From Agreia sp. Leaf210 (GTDB lineage Bacteria; Actinomycetota; Actinomycetes; Actinomycetales; Microbacteriaceae): a stretch of 64,000 nt of DNA. Below the pieces are notes generated by a model. The model was not told where the DNA came from and searched no databases. It worked only from the letters and a program-made list of their open reading frames with translations. Shown here piece after piece: positions 32,217 to 42,196 of this stretch. Where the stretch lies: assembly GCF_001421485.1 (NCBI RefSeq), contig NZ_LMKK01000001.1, positions 563,717 to 627,716 on the forward strand. Direction: 5' to 3'. Each line of letters begins with the position of its first letter. Positions within the stretch are counted from its first letter, which is position 1. The position numbers and the translations under genes are program-made.

Positions 32217-33065
32217 ATGTCTTCGACGAAAACCGGCACGTCCCTCCGCATCGCCTCTGTCAACGTCAACGGGGTGCGGGCCGCATTCCGCAACGGCATG
32301 GGAGCCTGGCTCGACAAGCGTGAGGTCGACATCCTCGCTCTGCAAGAGGTGCGGGCGGCAACGAGCGACCTCGAGAATCTGCTCGGAGACGAGTGGGACA
32401 TCCTGCACGACGCGGCCACGGCCAAAGGCCGAGCCGGAGTGGCACTCGCCAGCCGCAACAAGGCTTCTATCCACCGGGTAACCCTGGGCGCCGACGACTT
32501 CGACAGCGCCGGCCGGTGGCTCGAGGCCGACTACGAGGTGGGTGGCAAGGTCGTCACGGTGGTGTCGACGTACGTGCACTCCGGCGAGGCGGGAACTCCC
32601 AAGCAGGTCGAGAAGTACAAGTTCCTCGACGCCATGGTCGAGCGGCTCCCCCGGCTGATGGAGCATAATCCCCTCTCGGTGGTCGTCGGCGACCTCAACG
32701 TCGGGCACCGCACCCTCGACATCAAGAACTGGAAGGGCAACGTGAAGCGCGCCGGCTTCCTGCCGGAAGAGCGTGCCTACTTCGACCGCTTCCTCGGCTC
32801 CGAGGGCGACCCCGACTACAACGCGGGTGCGGGCTTCGGTTTCGTCGACATCGGGCGCCATGCGGCAGGCGAGGTCGAGGGGCCGTACACCTGGTGGTCT
32901 GCTCGTGGACAGGCTTTCGACAACAACACCGGTTGGCGTATCGACTACCAGCTCGCCACCCCAGAATTGGCAGCGAAGGTCACCGACTACACCGTCGACC
33001 GCGCTGCAAGCTACGCCGAACGCTGGAGCGACCACGCTCCGGTGGTCGTCGACTACTCGATCTAG
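32217..33065 (+). CDS. xthA: Exodeoxyribonuclease III
   Basis: A 282-residue Mg-dependent AP endonuclease/3'-exonuclease of the EEP superfamily used in base-excision repair. Motifs: IASVNVNGVRAA (Asn), LALQEVRA (metal Glu), VVVGDLNVGHRTLDIKNWKG (Asp/Asn pair), WRIDYQLA and the catalytic SDHAPVVVDY. Length and motif order match ExoIII rather than the shorter Nape type. Ten bases downstream of yihY, 57 bases upstream of trpS. Confidence 0.93.
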   Translation: MSSTKTGTSLRIASVNVNGVRAAFRNGMGAWLDKREVDILALQEVRAATSDLENLLGDEWDILHDAATAKGRAGVALASRNKASIHRVTLGADDFDSAGRWLEADYEVGGKVVTVVSTYVHSGEAGTPKQVEKYKFLDAMVERLPRLMEHNPLSVVVGDLNVGHRTLDIKNWKGNVKRAGFLPEERAYFDRFLGSEGDPDYNAGAGFGFVDIGRHAAGEVEGPYTWWSARGQAFDNNTGWRIDYQLATPELAAKVTDYTVDRAASYAERWSDHAPVVVDYSI

Positions 33066-33122
33066 GTCCCGGCCTCCAGAAAGGCTCGGGGAACGAACAC
33101 TAAGCTCAGGAACGCATCGACC

Positions 33123-34133
33123 ATGACCAGCAAACCCCGTCTCCTCTCCGGCATGCAGCCCTCGGCCGCATCGCTCCACCTCGGCAACTACATCGGCGCG
33201 CTGATGAGCTGGAAGACGTTGCAGGAGACGCACGACGCGTTCTTCTTCATCGCAGACCTGCACGCCATCACCGTGCCCCAAGACCCCACGACATTGCGCG
33301 AGAACACGCGTCTCACCGCAGCGCAGTACATCGCCGCCGGCATCGATCCGTCGAAATCGACGCTGTTCGTGCAGTCGCAGGTTCCCGCTCATGCCCAGCT
33401 CGCGTGGGTGCTCAACACGCTCACGGGCTTCGGCGAGGCGGGCCGTATGACGCAGTTCAAAGACAAGGCGGCGAAACAGGGATCCGACGCGGCGTCGGTC
33501 GGCCTCTTCACGTACCCGATCCTGCAGGCCGGCGACATCCTGCTGTACCAGGCCGCCGAGGTGCCCGTCGGCGAGGACCAGCGCCAGCACATCGAGCTGA
33601 CCCGCGATCTCGCGACGCGCTTCAACTCGCGCTTCGGCGAGACCTTCCGCATCCCGGAGCCCTACATCCTCAAAGAGACGGCCAAGATCTTCGATCTGCA
33701 GAATCCTCAGTCGAAGATGTCGAAGTCGTCGGAGTCACCGGCGGGCATCGTGTGGTTGCTCGATGACGCCAAGACCACGGCGAAGAAGATCATGCGTGCG
33801 GTGACGGATGCCGACGGCGAGATCGTCTTCGACCGTGACGCGAAGCCCGGGGTCGCCAATCTGCTGACGATCTTCTCGGTGCTGGGTGACGTTCCGATCG
33901 CCACCCTCGAGGCGGAGTTCGCGGGTCGCGGGTACGGAGATCTGAAGAAGGCGCTGGTCGAGGTCGTCGATTCGACTCTCGGACCGGTTCGAGAGCGCAC
34001 CCTCGAGCTGCTGGCCGATCCCGCCGAGCTCGACCGCATCCTCGCCGCGAATGCCGACCGGGCGAACGAGGTGGCCTCGGCCACACTCGCCGACGTGTAC
34101 GACAAGGTCGGGTTCCTGCCGCGATCGAGCTGA
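33123..34133 (+). CDS. trpS: Tryptophanyl-tRNA synthetase
   Basis: A 336-residue class-I aminoacyl-tRNA synthetase. The HIGH-equivalent [11 protein letters not shown] (about residues 18-28), [18 protein letters not shown], and the KMSKS loop [13 protein letters not shown] are intact. Charges tRNA-Trp in the cytoplasm. An AGGA lies about 12 bases upstream of ATG 33123 and a TAAGCT box is further upstream, suggesting a short leader. The stop is followed by a strong hairpin shared with the convergent FUSC gene. Confidence 0.96.
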   Translation: MTSKPRLLSGMQPSAASLHLGNYIGALMSWKTLQETHDAFFFIADLHAITVPQDPTTLRENTRLTAAQYIAAGIDPSKSTLFVQSQVPAHAQLAWVLNTLTGFGEAGRMTQFKDKAAKQGSDAASVGLFTYPILQAGDILLYQAAEVPVGEDQRQHIELTRDLATRFNSRFGETFRIPEPYILKETAKIFDLQNPQSKMSKSSESPAGIVWLLDDAKTTAKKIMRAVTDADGEIVFDRDAKPGVANLLTIFSVLGDVPIATLEAEFAGRGYGDLKKALVEVVDSTLGPVRERTLELLADPAELDRILAANADRANEVASATLADVYDKVGFLPRSS

Positions 34134-34136
34134 CAG

Positions 34137-34169
34137 AGAGCGTGCGGCGCCGTCAGCGCCGCACGCTCT
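34137..34169. terminator. Bidirectional hairpin terminator overlapping FUSC 3' end
   Basis: Perfect 14-bp stem AGAGCGTGCGGCGC / GCGCCGCACGCTCT with loop CGTCA. It follows trpS directly; the FUSC stop codon is in the loop and its last codons form one arm. No T-run on either side. Confidence 0.75.
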
Positions 34170-35286
34170 GCCCGGCCTCGACGACGACCTCGTGTACTCG
34201 GCGCAGATCCTCGATGAGCGAGCCGATGAGAATCCAGTGCGTCGGGCTCGGGGTGACGACCTGGAACGGTGCCGTCAAGGCGGGCAGCTCTGCCGTGCGC
34301 GGCAAGGGCTCGACGGTCTGGAGGTCGGACTCCTGCATCACGAGCCGCAGGTCGTGAGCAGCCTTTCTCATCTCGTCGGCGAGCCCGGCGACGGTGCTCT
34401 CGCTGTGCAGTGACTCGTCGTAGTTGTCGGCGAGGCCGCGCACCATGCCCGGCACCCGGCCCACAATGACGCCCAGCATGGCGAGCAGATCGTCATCGAG
34501 CTCCAACGCGTCGGAGTTGGCGCGTCTGCGAGGGTTGAACCGCAAGCTCTCCTCGGCACCCGTGACGGCCGCTCGGGCCTTGGTCAGCATCGGCGCGAGC
34601 AGCCGCACCTCGACGAGAGCGCGGTTGCGGTCGGCAGCGGTCGAGGGTTCGACGAGAAGTCGGGCGAGGCCGTCGAGACACGCGGCAGTCTCCCGTCCGA
34701 GGGCAGCCACGGCGTCGTGGGCCGGCTGGAGCCTCACCGGCGGCACGATCACGAGATTGATCACGACGGCGACGATGGCTCCCAGAGCGGTCTCGACGAT
34801 GCGACCCGCCGCGTAGCCCGGGGTCTGTGAGCCGATCGAGAGCACGAGCATCGCGCTGATCGGCAGTTGCACGGTCGTCGACTGACTCAAGCGGAGCGCC
34901 CAGCCGGTCAGAAGGGCGAGGATGATGGCGAGCAAGACGATCCACGTCGACGGACCGAAGGCCAGCTCCACGAGGTACGCGATGATGACCCCGACGATCA
35001 CTCCGACGGTTCGTTCGAGAGCTTTGGCGAACGACTGGTTCACGCTCGGTTGAACGACGATGATCGCGGCGATGGCACCGAAAACGGGCACCTGCTCCGG
35101 CAGGATGGCCAGGCAGACGATCCAGGCGAGGGAGGCCGCGACCGCCGTCTTCACGATCTGCAGCAGAGGCGCCCTGTCGTCTGACTGCAGCACCCGCGCG
35201 TACCGTGCCGGAGCGAGTCCCGCCTCCACCATGCGGCGGGCGAACACGCCTCGTCCGGGAGTCTCCGCCGAACGTGGTCTGGTCAC
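34153..35286 (-). CDS. FUSC family (aromatic acid exporter-like) membrane protein
   Basis: A 377-residue protein with an N-terminal block of about six membrane helices (LLQIVKTAVAASLAWIVCLA, VFGAIAAIIVVQPSVNQSF, IVLLAIILALLTGWAL, AGRIVETALGAIVAVVINLV) and a cytoplasmic helical C-terminal half. VQPSVNQSFAKALERTVGVI and ARIVETALG-type segments are characteristic of FUSC/ArAE proteins, which export aromatic acids or related compounds. GTG 35284-35286 is chosen because TAGGCT ends exactly six bases upstream. Divergent from the rbsD-like gene, only 42 bases away; both promoters look leaderless. Confidence 0.85.
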   Translation of the reverse strand: MTRPRSAETPGRGVFARRMVEAGLAPARYARVLQSDDRAPLLQIVKTAVAASLAWIVCLAILPEQVPVFGAIAAIIVVQPSVNQSFAKALERTVGVIVGVIIAYLVELAFGPSTWIVLLAIILALLTGWALRLSQSTTVQLPISAMLVLSIGSQTPGYAAGRIVETALGAIVAVVINLVIVPPVRLQPAHDAVAALGRETAACLDGLARLLVEPSTAADRNRALVEVRLLAPMLTKARAAVTGAEESLRFNPRRRANSDALELDDDLLAMLGVIVGRVPGMVRGLADNYDESLHSESTVAGLADEMRKAAHDLRLVMQESDLQTVEPLPRTAELPALTAPFQVVTPSPTHWILIGSLIEDLRRVHEVVVEAGQSVRR

Positions 35287-35292
35287 CTCTCC

Positions 35293-35298
35293 AGCCTA
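35293..35298 (-). promoter_or_regulatory. -10 box TAGGCT, leaderless-type, for FUSC gene
   Basis: Minus-strand TAGGCT-N6-GTG; fixes the GTG at 35286 as the start. Confidence 0.6.
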
Positions 35299-35316
35299 TT
35301 GCGCTGACAGGGCCGC

Positions 35317-35322
35317 GATAAT
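35317..35322 (+). promoter_or_regulatory. -10 box GATAAT, leaderless-type, for rbsD-like gene
   Basis: GATAAT followed by six bases and ATG 35329; no ribosome-binding site present. Confidence 0.6.
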
Positions 35323-35328
35323 GGACGC

Positions 35329-35763
35329 ATGCTCAAGGGAATCGATCCACTGCTCAATGGCGACCTGCTGAAGATCCTCGACGACATGGGACACGGCGAC
35401 CAGCTCCTCGTCGTCGATCGCAACTATCCCGCCCATGCCGCCGGCAAGCCTCTGGTCTGGCTGGGCGAGGTATCGATGGAACGGGCGGCCTCGGCCATCC
35501 TCAGCGTGCTGCCTCTCGACACCTTTCTCGACAAGCCGCTCGCCAGAATGGAGGTCGACGACGACCCGATCATCGTCACGCCCATCCAGGAGGCCGTGCT
35601 CGAGCTCGCCCAGCGTGACCACGCCTCAGCCCTCGAATACGAGATCGTCCCGCGACTCGATTTCTACGACCGGGCGAAAGAGGTCTTCGCCGTCGTGCAG
35701 ACGCTGGAGGACCAGCCCTACGCGTGTTTCATCCTGACCAAGGGCGTCATCTTCCCCACCTGA
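35329..35763 (+). CDS. RbsD/FucU family sugar mutarotase
   Basis: A 144-residue RbsD_FucU fold protein: MLKGIDPLLNGDLLKILDDM, the catalytic-site segment MGHGDQLLVVDRNYPAHA (His about 22), a Tyr-containing late segment and TKGVIFPT C-terminus. FucU-type enzymes interconvert anomers of fucose or ribose. Length matches FucU. It converges on the RbsABC-type transporter operon, so it probably acts on the imported sugar, though it is transcribed separately from a leaderless promoter. Confidence 0.9.
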   Translation: MLKGIDPLLNGDLLKILDDMGHGDQLLVVDRNYPAHAAGKPLVWLGEVSMERAASAILSVLPLDTFLDKPLARMEVDDDPIIVTPIQEAVLELAQRDHASALEYEIVPRLDFYDRAKEVFAVVQTLEDQPYACFILTKGVIFPT

Positions 35764-35787
35764 CGCGCACGGGGACCGGCCGACGCA

Positions 35788-35824
35788 GAGCGGGAATCGA
35801 GGTGAGCGGAAGAACATCCCGCTC
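35788..35824. terminator. Hairpin between convergent mutarotase and sugar-binding protein genes
   Basis: GAGCGGGA (35788-35795) pairs with TCCCGCTC (35817-35824); an alternative stem GGTGAGCGG/CCGCTCCACC overlaps it. No T-run; low-to-moderate support. Confidence 0.45.
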
Positions 35825-35864
35825 CACCCCGACTCCCGCGAATCCTGCTGGTCGGTGAGGTCGT

Positions 35865-36869
<1,005 letters not shown>

Positions 36870-36913
36870 TCAAAGTTCCCGCGGGCGTCATCGTCAGCGG
36901 GTGCTGCATCCGT

Positions 36914-38035
36914 TCAGGTTCGAGACAGAACCGGTTCGGAATCCTTGGTCTTGTTCGCGGCCGCCAGCTCCGCGTTCTTGTTGCGCTTGATGCGCTGCTG
37001 GGCCTGATCGAGCATCACGGCGAGGATGATGACCGCACCCTTGATGAGCATCTGCCAGAAGGTCGACACTCCGACGAGGACGAGTCCGTCCGACAGGAAT
37101 CCGATGACGAAGGCTCCGATGAGGGTTCCCTGCACGTTTCCCCGGCCGCCGGTCAGCGCCGCTCCTCCGATGACGACGGCCGCGATCGCGTTGAGCTCGA
37201 AAGACTCTCCCGTCTGAGGCGCCGCACTCGTGAGTTCGGACGAGATGATGATTCCCACGATCGCGGCACAGAAGCCAGACACCATGTACACCCAGAGCTT
37301 GACCTTCTTGACCGGAACGCCCGCGAGCTCGGCCGCCCGCTCGTTGCCGCCCGTCGCGTAGAGCCAGCGCCCGAACGGCGTCTTGCGAATCACGAACACC
37401 GAGATGGCGACGATCACGATCAGAATCCAGATCGCGTTGGGGATGCCCAGGATGTTGCCGCCACCGATCGCGAGGAAGCCCTGGTTTCCGAGTTCGGGCT
37501 TACCGGCGAGCTTCGGGTAGGTGCTCCCGTTCGAGATGAGCAACGCTGCACCTCGGGCGACGTAGAGCATGCCCAGCGTGGCGATGAAGGGCGCGACGTT
37601 GAACCGCGTCACGAGCAGGCCGTTGATGAAGCCGACCAGTGTGCCGATGGCGACCGAGCAGAGAACGACGACCCACACGGCGGGGTAGAGCACCACGTCG
37701 AACGAATCGATCTGCAGTCCGTGCAACAGCACACCCGCGATGACTCCGGAGAGGCCGACGGTCGAGCCCACCGACAGGTCGATTCCGCCCTTCAAGATGA
37801 CGAAGAGCATGCCGATCGCGAGGATCGCGTTGTACGCCACGTGCTTGGTCATCGTGATCAGGTTGCCCGGCGACAGGAAGACGTCGCTGAGCAGCGAGAA
37901 GATGATGATCAGCACGATCAGGGCGATGAAAGCGCGACCCTCGAGGATGATCGACAGCACGTCGATGTTCGAGCGGGAGAAGCGCGACGGGCGCTTCTCT
38001 CGGGGCGAGCGGGCGGGTGTGGTGGTGGACGTCAT
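36914..38035 (-). CDS. Sugar ABC transporter permease (RbsC-like)
   Basis: A 373-residue BPD_transp_2 permease with about ten helices. N-terminal cytoplasmic KRPSRFSRSNIDVLSI, then FIALIVLIIIFSLLSDVFLS, the family segment GIDLSVGSTVGLSGVIAGVL and FGRWLYATGGNERAAELAGV, and late INALTGGRG-type ALTGGRGNVQGTLIGAFVIG. ATG 38033-38035 overlaps the ATPase stop by four bases. Forms the channel with the neighbouring ATPase. Confidence 0.93.
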   Translation of the reverse strand: MTSTTTPARSPREKRPSRFSRSNIDVLSIILEGRAFIALIVLIIIFSLLSDVFLSPGNLITMTKHVAYNAILAIGMLFVILKGGIDLSVGSTVGLSGVIAGVLLHGLQIDSFDVVLYPAVWVVVLCSVAIGTLVGFINGLLVTRFNVAPFIATLGMLYVARGAALLISNGSTYPKLAGKPELGNQGFLAIGGGNILGIPNAIWILIVIVAISVFVIRKTPFGRWLYATGGNERAAELAGVPVKKVKLWVYMVSGFCAAIVGIIISSELTSAAPQTGESFELNAIAAVVIGGAALTGGRGNVQGTLIGAFVIGFLSDGLVLVGVSTFWQMLIKGAVIILAVMLDQAQQRIKRNKNAELAAANKTKDSEPVLSRT

Positions 38036-39651
38036 CGGCCCTCTCCAGTCAGATCGTCGAGTGAATTCTTTTCGTCGGTGAGCGCATCGGCGACCACCTC
38101 GTCGGTTGCCTCGCCAGAGGCCACCATGACCTCTTCGCGGGTCGAGCTACGCGGGTCGAAGTCGCGCACGATACGGCCCTTCGACATCACGATGATGCGG
38201 TTGGATGCGCCGAGAGCCTCGCCGACCTCGCTGGTCGCATAGAGCACTCCGAGCCCGCGACGGGCCTCTCTCGCCATCAGGCCGAAGATCTCGGCCTTGG
38301 CGCCCACGTCGATACCCCGGCTCGGCTCGTCGAGCAGCAGGACGTCGGGATTGGTCATCAGCACCTTGCCGATAACGACCTTCTGCTGGTTTCCTCCCGA
38401 CAGCGAGGTGATCGCGGCGGTCGGGCCGGCCGCCTTCACCCTCACGTCGCCGAACTGCTCTGCGACGGCCGCCTTCTCGGGGGCCTTCGCCATCCACAGA
38501 CCTTTCACGAACGAGAGGATGCTCGCCAACGAGATGTTGTCGCCGACCGACATCGTCTGCACGAGCCCGTCGCGCTGGCGGTCTTCGGGAACCAGGGCCA
38601 TGCCGAGGGCGATGCGCTCGGCGATGCTCTGGTCTCGAATGTCGATGCCCTTCACCGTGATGCGCCCGCTCTGCACCGGCAGCCGGCCTGCAAGAGCCTC
38701 GAGCAGCTCGGTACGACCGGCCCCCATGAGGCCGTAGAGGCAGACGATTTCGCCCTTCCGCACGGTGAGCGAGAGCCTGTCGACGGCCAGCCGGCCCGGG
38801 TTGCTCGGGTCGACGATGGTCACCTCGTCGAGCTCGAGCACCGGCTCACCGAACTCCTCGAGCAGATCGGGCGACAGGTCTTCGGCCTGCCGACCGACCA
38901 TGTTCGAGATGATCCAGTTGAGGTCGATATCGGATGCGTCGGCCGTGGCCACGAGTTCGCCGTCGCGGAACACCACGGCGTAGTCGGCGATCTCCAGCGC
39001 TTCTTCGAGGTGATGCGAGATGTAGACGATCGCGACGCCGGCCTCGGTGAGCTCGTGGATGACGCGGAACAGGACCTCCACCTCGCTGCCGGACAGGGCC
39101 GATGTGGGCTCATCCATGATCAGCACGCGGGCGTCGCCGGCGATCGCTCGAGCGATCTCCACGACCTGCTGCTGGCCGAGCCGCAGATCGGCGACGAGGG
39201 TCTTCGGGCTGAGGTCCTCCTCGAGCCTCTCGAGCAAGGCGCGGGTCGTGGCCGCCTCGGCACCGAAGTCGACCACGCCTCGGCGCGTGACCTCGCGCCC
39301 CATGAAGATGTTGTCGCGCACGCTGAGATTCGGGCACAGGCTCAACTCCTGGTGGATGATCGCGATTCCTCGACGCGAGGCGTCCACCGTGTTCGCAAGG
39401 GCGATAGCCTCGCCGTCGAGTTCGAGCACGCCGTCGGTGGGGGTCTCGACGCCCGACAGGATCTTCATCAGGGTCGACTTGCCGGCGCCGTTCTCGCCGA
39501 AGAGCACCGTGACCTTGCCTCGGCGGATGTCGAAGTCGACGCCCTTCAGGGCGCGGGTGACGCCATAGACCTTGGTGATGCCGCGAGCGCTCATCACCAC
39601 GTCGGATGCGGTTGTCGACGAAGCAGCCGGTCCGGTGGATGCGGGGGTCAC
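38032..39651 (-). CDS. Sugar ABC transporter double-domain ATPase (RbsA-like)
   Basis: A 539-residue CUT2 ATPase. NBD1: FGENGAGKSTLMKIL, IIHQELSLCPNLSVRDNIFMG, signature LRLGQQQVVEIARAI and Walker B VLIMDEPTSAL. NBD2: degenerate Walker A GLMGAGRTELLEAL, VPEDRQRDGL, signature SLSGGNQQKVVIGKVL and LLLDEPSRGIDVGAKAEI. GTG 39649-39651 overlaps the DUF2291 stop (GTGA), so it is coupled to that gene. An Ala/Ser-rich stretch of about 18 residues precedes the ABC domain. Confidence 0.94.
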   Translation of the reverse strand: MTPASTGPAASSTTASDVVMSARGITKVYGVTRALKGVDFDIRRGKVTVLFGENGAGKSTLMKILSGVETPTDGVLELDGEAIALANTVDASRRGIAIIHQELSLCPNLSVRDNIFMGREVTRRGVVDFGAEAATTRALLERLEEDLSPKTLVADLRLGQQQVVEIARAIAGDARVLIMDEPTSALSGSEVEVLFRVIHELTEAGVAIVYISHHLEEALEIADYAVVFRDGELVATADASDIDLNWIISNMVGRQAEDLSPDLLEEFGEPVLELDEVTIVDPSNPGRLAVDRLSLTVRKGEIVCLYGLMGAGRTELLEALAGRLPVQSGRITVKGIDIRDQSIAERIALGMALVPEDRQRDGLVQTMSVGDNISLASILSFVKGLWMAKAPEKAAVAEQFGDVRVKAAGPTAAITSLSGGNQQKVVIGKVLMTNPDVLLLDEPSRGIDVGAKAEIFGLMAREARRGLGVLYATSEVGEALGASNRIIVMSKGRIVRDFDPRSSTREEVMVASGEATDEVVADALTDEKNSLDDLTGEGR

Positions 39652-40295
39652 GGTGACACCTCGAGCTTCACCGGAACAACGGAGACCAGGGCCGGATTGA
39701 CCCGGGTGTACGCACCCGTGACGGTCACCGTCTTGCCCGCTAGGGATGCGACGTCGAGCGAGTCGAGGACCGTCGCCTTGACCTGGTTGTTGAGCTCGGT
39801 GCCGACCTTCTGGTACTCGAGTTGATTGGTGAACTGGTCGAACGAGATCGTCCCCGTGACGTCGCGCAGCGCCGTGCCATTCAGAGCAGGACCGACTTGC
39901 AGCTGCACCGTGACGTCGGCGGGCACACCGTCGACGGCGATGGGCACCACTCCCCCGGCGGGCGTTCCTGCCACACCGCTGAAGGTCACGGGAAAGCTGT
40001 ACGAGCTCGCAGTTCCCGAGCTGTTGCCGAAGTCGGCCTCGTCGGCACCGCCGGCCAGGTCTGTGAGAAGTGTCGCCAGCGGCACAGCCTCCTTCTCGAT
40101 CTGCGGCACGATCTCGGTCTCGTAGTTCTCGACGGCGAACGAGGCCGGGTCGAACGCATCGGGACTGGCCGCGGTCGCATCGGCGATGCTCACGACCTTG
40201 ACGTTGAAGAACACGGCCACGACGACCACGATGAGGACCACGACCTGGACGTGCCAGGGCCTGATCGGTGAACGGGGCCGGGTATCGGATGCCAT
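39648..40295 (-). CDS. DUF2291 family protein of sugar ABC operon
   Basis: A 215-residue protein with a single N-terminal membrane segment (VQVVVLIVVVVAVFFNVKVV, about 20-39) and an extracytoplasmic domain with FDPASFAVENYETEIVPQIE, YSFPVTFSGVAGT, VDGVPADVTVQLQVGPALNG and a C-terminal TVTGAYTRVNPALVSVVPVKLEVSP. The family is recurrently found next to RbsABC-type importers in Actinobacteria and rhizobia; its role (lipoprotein-like accessory?) is unknown. ATG 40293-40295 has GGAG upstream. Coupled to the ATPase by overlap. Confidence 0.85.
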   Translation of the reverse strand: MASDTRPRSPIRPWHVQVVVLIVVVVAVFFNVKVVSIADATAASPDAFDPASFAVENYETEIVPQIEKEAVPLATLLTDLAGGADEADFGNSSGTASSYSFPVTFSGVAGTPAGGVVPIAVDGVPADVTVQLQVGPALNGTALRDVTGTISFDQFTNQLEYQKVGTELNNQVKATVLDSLDVASLAGKTVTVTGAYTRVNPALVSVVPVKLEVSP

Positions 40296-40351
40296 CTGGT
40301 GCTGCTCCTTTGCAGAGGGTGAAAGAGGAAGGTGGGGTGGATCGACCGGTC

Positions 40352-42172
40352 TCAGCCGGGTTCGGCGGCATAGCCGTGGCCGCCGGTGAGCCCCGTGAAA
40401 CGCCGGACCTCGCCGGGACCGATGACGATGGGCACGGCGCTGCCAGGAAGACGGAAGTCGCGGGATCGTGGACTGAGGTTGCCGACGAGAACGGCGGCTG
40501 ATGACACGCCGCCGCGACCCGCCGCGAACGCCGCGAGCCCGGGCGCGTGCACCGATCGGACGGGCTGGCCCTCGAGTTCCGACAGCCAGGAGAGCACCTG
40601 GATCGCCGATTCGTGCGCGGGCGAACGCGGACCCCACTCCTCCAGGTACGACACGGAGAGCACCCTCGGCCCGACCAGAGCCGAAAAGCTGGCGAGCAGC
40701 CAGGCCCCGAGCGAGGCTGCTCCGCTTCTCTCCTCGGTCGCACCGGGCACTTGCGCGGCCGCGTATCCTCGGCTGAGATCGTGCCCGGTGGGTACCGATC
40801 TCGGAGTCGTCGCGACGGCATTGAAGCGGGCGCCCAGGGTGATCGGGCCGATATGCAGGGGGCGGTGTCCCGCGAGTCGACGGGCGTTCTCCGCGACCTC
40901 GCGTTGCATCGCGATCGACTCCACCAGCTGGTGGCCGGACGTGTCGTGCATGAACGGCGTGATGCTGAAGGTCAGAGGCCCGCGCCACGCGTCGAGCCGG
41001 TCGATCGATCGATTGAGTTCGGTGAAATGGGCTCTTGTACCCGCGATCACCTGGATGTCGAGCCCGCGCTCGTCGAGCGCGGTCAAGAGCGACCGGGCTG
41101 TCTCGGGGTCTGCACAATGCTCTCGTCGGTTGAACAGGGCGATACGGGCTATCTCGGGCGCCGGGTGCTCCGCGAGCGCATCGAGAATAGGCCCTGCCTC
41201 ATCGACACTGTCGGCGACCAGACGAACGTCGAGGGGGCGACCCGCCGCATCCGCGATCGCCCGGGCGAGAGCCGCCTGCCACGCGCTCCACGACGGATCG
41301 AGCTCGACGAGAAGGATTCGTGCCCAGGTCGCCTGTACCCGGCCTTCGTCAGACTCAGCGGAGGCCGCCGTGGAGGCTGTCGTCGTGAGAGCGGGCACGG
41401 TCACTTCTCGCACGATGTCACCGATGACGAGTTCGGAGGCGTTTCTCTCGTCATGCGTCGCCGTCACCGAGCCGCGCGATGCGCAACGAAGTACGACGGC
41501 CTGTTCCACGACCTCGCCCGATCGAACGGCGACGGGGAACGGGAGGGAGAGGGGGGTGGAATAGGTCTTGTACGACGCATCGGTCCAGTTGCGCTGGTCT
41601 TCCATCTCGAACACGTCGCCCGAGAAGTCGAGGGCACACCTCGTGCTGCCGCCGTCAGCCGCCACGACCCAGTCGAGGCCGCGCACATCGACGGCCGGCT
41701 GGTGCGGAGAGATCTCGCCGGGGAAGACGGTCGACGTCACACCGCCGGACGCATGCCGCACCTCGAGCCCCGTGCCCGCCAGTTCGGGCGAGTGCAACAC
41801 GATCAGACCCAGCCGGTTTCGAAGAAAATCGCTCTGCGCCTCAGCACGGTACGCGATGCTCAACTCGTCGCCGACGAAAGTGACCTCGAGTCGCCAGCTG
41901 AGCTCGACCCGCTCGTCGTGCGTGCGTGCCTCGATGACGAGCAGACCGGCATCCAAGTCGGCGCCGTGGACACGCTCGACGATGGATGGCACGGTGCGCC
42001 AGTTCTCATCCCGCACGACGGCGCGGACGCTGCGAAGTACGAGAAGACCCCCGTGTCGGATGTCGTCTAGCTCGCCGGCGCGGAGCTCGATCGTCCACGG
42101 GCCGCGGCGCACGACGGAGGTCGTCTGCTCGTCGTGGCGGAGCAGATCGTGAGGAGGAGCGCTGGACATCAT
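40352..42172 (-). CDS. apnL: D-apionate lactonase-like protein
   Basis: A 606-residue protein. Its N-terminal half matches my memory of D-apionate lactonase (ApnL) proteins: RHGGLLVLRSVRAVVRDENW, FLRNRLGLIVLHSP, and the highly specific FEMEDQRNWTDASYKTY (about residues 185-205). The second half resembles the TIM-barrel part, with ARIALFNRREHCADPETA, HFTELNRSIDRLD, FMHDTSGHQLVESI and HIGPITLGARFN. ApnL opens D-apionolactone to D-apionate in apiose catabolism. Two ATGs (42172, 42169) are adjacent; no good ribosome-binding site is visible. It lies 24 bases after the SDR and 56 before DUF2291. The name rests on motif recognition; activity is unverified. Confidence 0.72.
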   Translation of the reverse strand: MMSSAPPHDLLRHDEQTTSVVRRGPWTIELRAGELDDIRHGGLLVLRSVRAVVRDENWRTVPSIVERVHGADLDAGLLVIEARTHDERVELSWRLEVTFVGDELSIAYRAEAQSDFLRNRLGLIVLHSPELAGTGLEVRHASGGVTSTVFPGEISPHQPAVDVRGLDWVVAADGGSTRCALDFSGDVFEMEDQRNWTDASYKTYSTPLSLPFPVAVRSGEVVEQAVVLRCASRGSVTATHDERNASELVIGDIVREVTVPALTTTASTAASAESDEGRVQATWARILLVELDPSWSAWQAALARAIADAAGRPLDVRLVADSVDEAGPILDALAEHPAPEIARIALFNRREHCADPETARSLLTALDERGLDIQVIAGTRAHFTELNRSIDRLDAWRGPLTFSITPFMHDTSGHQLVESIAMQREVAENARRLAGHRPLHIGPITLGARFNAVATTPRSVPTGHDLSRGYAAAQVPGATEERSGAASLGAWLLASFSALVGPRVLSVSYLEEWGPRSPAHESAIQVLSWLSELEGQPVRSVHAPGLAAFAAGRGGVSSAAVLVGNLSPRSRDFRLPGSAVPIVIGPGEVRRFTGLTGGHGYAAEPG

Positions 42173-42196
42173 CGGCCGCGTCTGTCTGTTCGATTT

